Positions 57,622 to 58,476 of a DNA stretch of 58,476 bases are shown in pieces. Source of the stretch: Gammaproteobacteria bacterium (lineage in GTDB: Bacteria > Pseudomonadota > Gammaproteobacteria > Enterobacterales > Psychrobiaceae); assembly GCA_013214965.1 (NCBI GenBank), contig JABSRU010000029.1:1-58476 (forward strand). The letters run 5' to 3'. How positions within the stretch are numbered: the stretch's first letter is position 1; the number at the start of each line of letters is the position of its first letter. Made by a program: the position numbers and the translations under genes. The notes beneath the pieces are model-generated. The model saw only the letters and a program-made list of their open reading frames with translations, had not been told where the DNA came from and searched no databases.

Positions 57622-57786
57622 ATTCCAGTCTCACTGTAGATTTAAGATTGACTATATCAAAATCGAAATCAATTACTCTTTAATTTTGCGCTATGACACA
57701 TTTTGTTGCGAAATATTACAGTAAGTCATTGTTCACCTTATGACTGCATTGATATGATGTCACGGTAAAAACAACTAGGATTAACC

Positions 57787-58476
57787 ATGAAAAAAATAAC
57801 AAGTATTGCAGTGGCTGTTGCCCTGTCAATGGGGATGATTGCGTGTAGCAATACAGAGCAATCAACTGAAAGCTCAATAACCAGTATAAAAAAATCGGGC
57901 ATTAACACTGAAAACTTTGATAAATCAATTCGTTTCGAAGATGATCTTTATCTAAGTGTCAATGGAAAATGGTTAGAGCGTGTCGCTATCCCAGCCGACA
58001 AATCTAACTATGGCGCATTCACTAAGTTACGTGATGATAGCCAGTTGGCGTTAAAGAAAATCATTGAACAGGCAGCCGCAACCTCAAGTGCTACTGGCAG
58101 TGATTCTCAAAAAATTGGTGATTTCTATAATAGTTATATGGATATTGATAAGGTTAATGCCTTGGGCATTAACCCGTTATCTGAGCAATTAGCACAAATA
58201 AAAAACGCTAAAGATCATGGCGATATCACGCGATTGATGGCGAATTTAGTCCAGTCTGGCGTTGGCGCGCCATTTGGTTATTACACCAATGCTGATGCAA
58301 AAAATTCAACTGAAAATGCGCTCTATCTTTATCAGTCAGGTTTAACCTTACCGGATCGTGACTATTACATTAAAGATACTGAAAAATTCACTCAAATTCT
58401 CGCTAAATATAGTCGTTACATTAGTGACTTATTGAATACTGCAGGCTATAGCAACACCGAGCAGGCGGCTAAAAAC
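57787..58476 (+). CDS. M13-family (neprilysin/PepO-like) lipoprotein metallopeptidase, 3' end beyond window
   Basis: The first 230 residues of an M13 peptidase: a signal peptide with lipobox GMIAC, then FEDDLYLSVNGKWLE, SNYGAFTKLRDDSQ, KIGDFYNSYMD and LYQSGLTLPDRDYYI, all typical of the N-terminal M13 domain. The zinc motif HExxH lies beyond the window edge. AGGA is about 6 nt before the ATG. It is probably anchored in the periplasm or outer membrane and cleaves oligopeptides. Confidence 0.93.
   Translation, partial: MKKITSIAVAVALSMGMIACSNTEQSTESSITSIKKSGINTENFDKSIRFEDDLYLSVNGKWLERVAIPADKSNYGAFTKLRDDSQLALKKIIEQAAATSSATGSDSQKIGDFYNSYMDIDKVNALGINPLSEQLAQIKNAKDHGDITRLMANLVQSGVGAPFGYYTNADAKNSTENALYLYQSGLTLPDRDYYIKDTEKFTQILAKYSRYISDLLNTAGYSNTEQAAKN

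Overview
The window looks like chromosomal DNA from an AT-rich marine gammaproteobacterium, most likely order Alteromonadales (Colwellia/Thalassotalea-like). This is judged from the canonical rpsB-to-lpxB gene order, the protein flavour, the initiator-tRNA context and the mix of TonB receptor, M13 and M1 peptidases. It has two parts of different character.

Core region (1 to about 28.7 kb). The minus strand carries the classical envelope and translation superoperon, read rpsB-tsf-pyrH-frr-uppS-cdsA-ispC-rseP-bamA-skp-lpxD-fabZ-lpxA-lpxB; lpxB runs off the left edge within a few codons of its end. Six of these genes (frr, cdsA, skp, fabZ, lpxA, lpxB) start with GTG or TTG. map-glnD-dapD diverge from rpsB. 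Then come a tiny zinc-ribbon ORF, a FieF-like cation exporter with a Sel1-repeat protein, YajD, a chemoreceptor, a DUF6702-like protein coupled to an M1 peptidase, a coiled-coil lipoprotein, a 2OG-Fe(II) oxygenase and an initiator tRNA gene.

Accessory region (about 28.7 to 56.25 kb). This block of catabolic genes lies between an intact tRNA-fMet gene (28579-28655) and a decayed copy of the same tRNA plus its terminator (56254-56383), so it looks like a genomic island or a recombination-generated insertion. Just inside the left edge is an IS66 transposase relic; no integrase is visible. The island encodes: (i) an amine-oxidation module resembling the tyramine/dopamine (tyn) genes of other proteobacteria (OCD-fold protein, RidA-like protein, DAO-family flavoprotein, aldehyde dehydrogenase, LuxR-type regulator); (ii) a homoprotocatechuate meta-cleavage pathway (HpaE, D, F, H, I, one HpaG-like protein, HpaR); (iii) a MobA/PheA-type flavin hydroxylase with an HpaA-like regulator, and no HpaBC; (iv) a beta-alanine module (LysR, omega-aminotransferase, malonate/methylmalonate-semialdehyde dehydrogenase); (v) an uptake/hydrolysis module (AraC regulator, TonB-dependent receptor, MFS transporter, P1-family beta-aminopeptidase). 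Right of the island are YceI, a cytochrome b561 and the start of an M13 lipoprotein peptidase.

The island modules share a palindrome, TTAAC(A/G)(T/C)GTTAA, found in front of at least five transcription units and best explained as an operator of the HpaR-like MarR repressor. Taken together, the enzymes could release a beta-alanyl aromatic amine from outside the cell, split it into beta-alanine and tyramine or dopamine, and take both halves to central metabolism. N-beta-alanyldopamine, an arthropod-cuticle precursor, fits every module. That substrate is an inference; the individual enzyme families are well supported.
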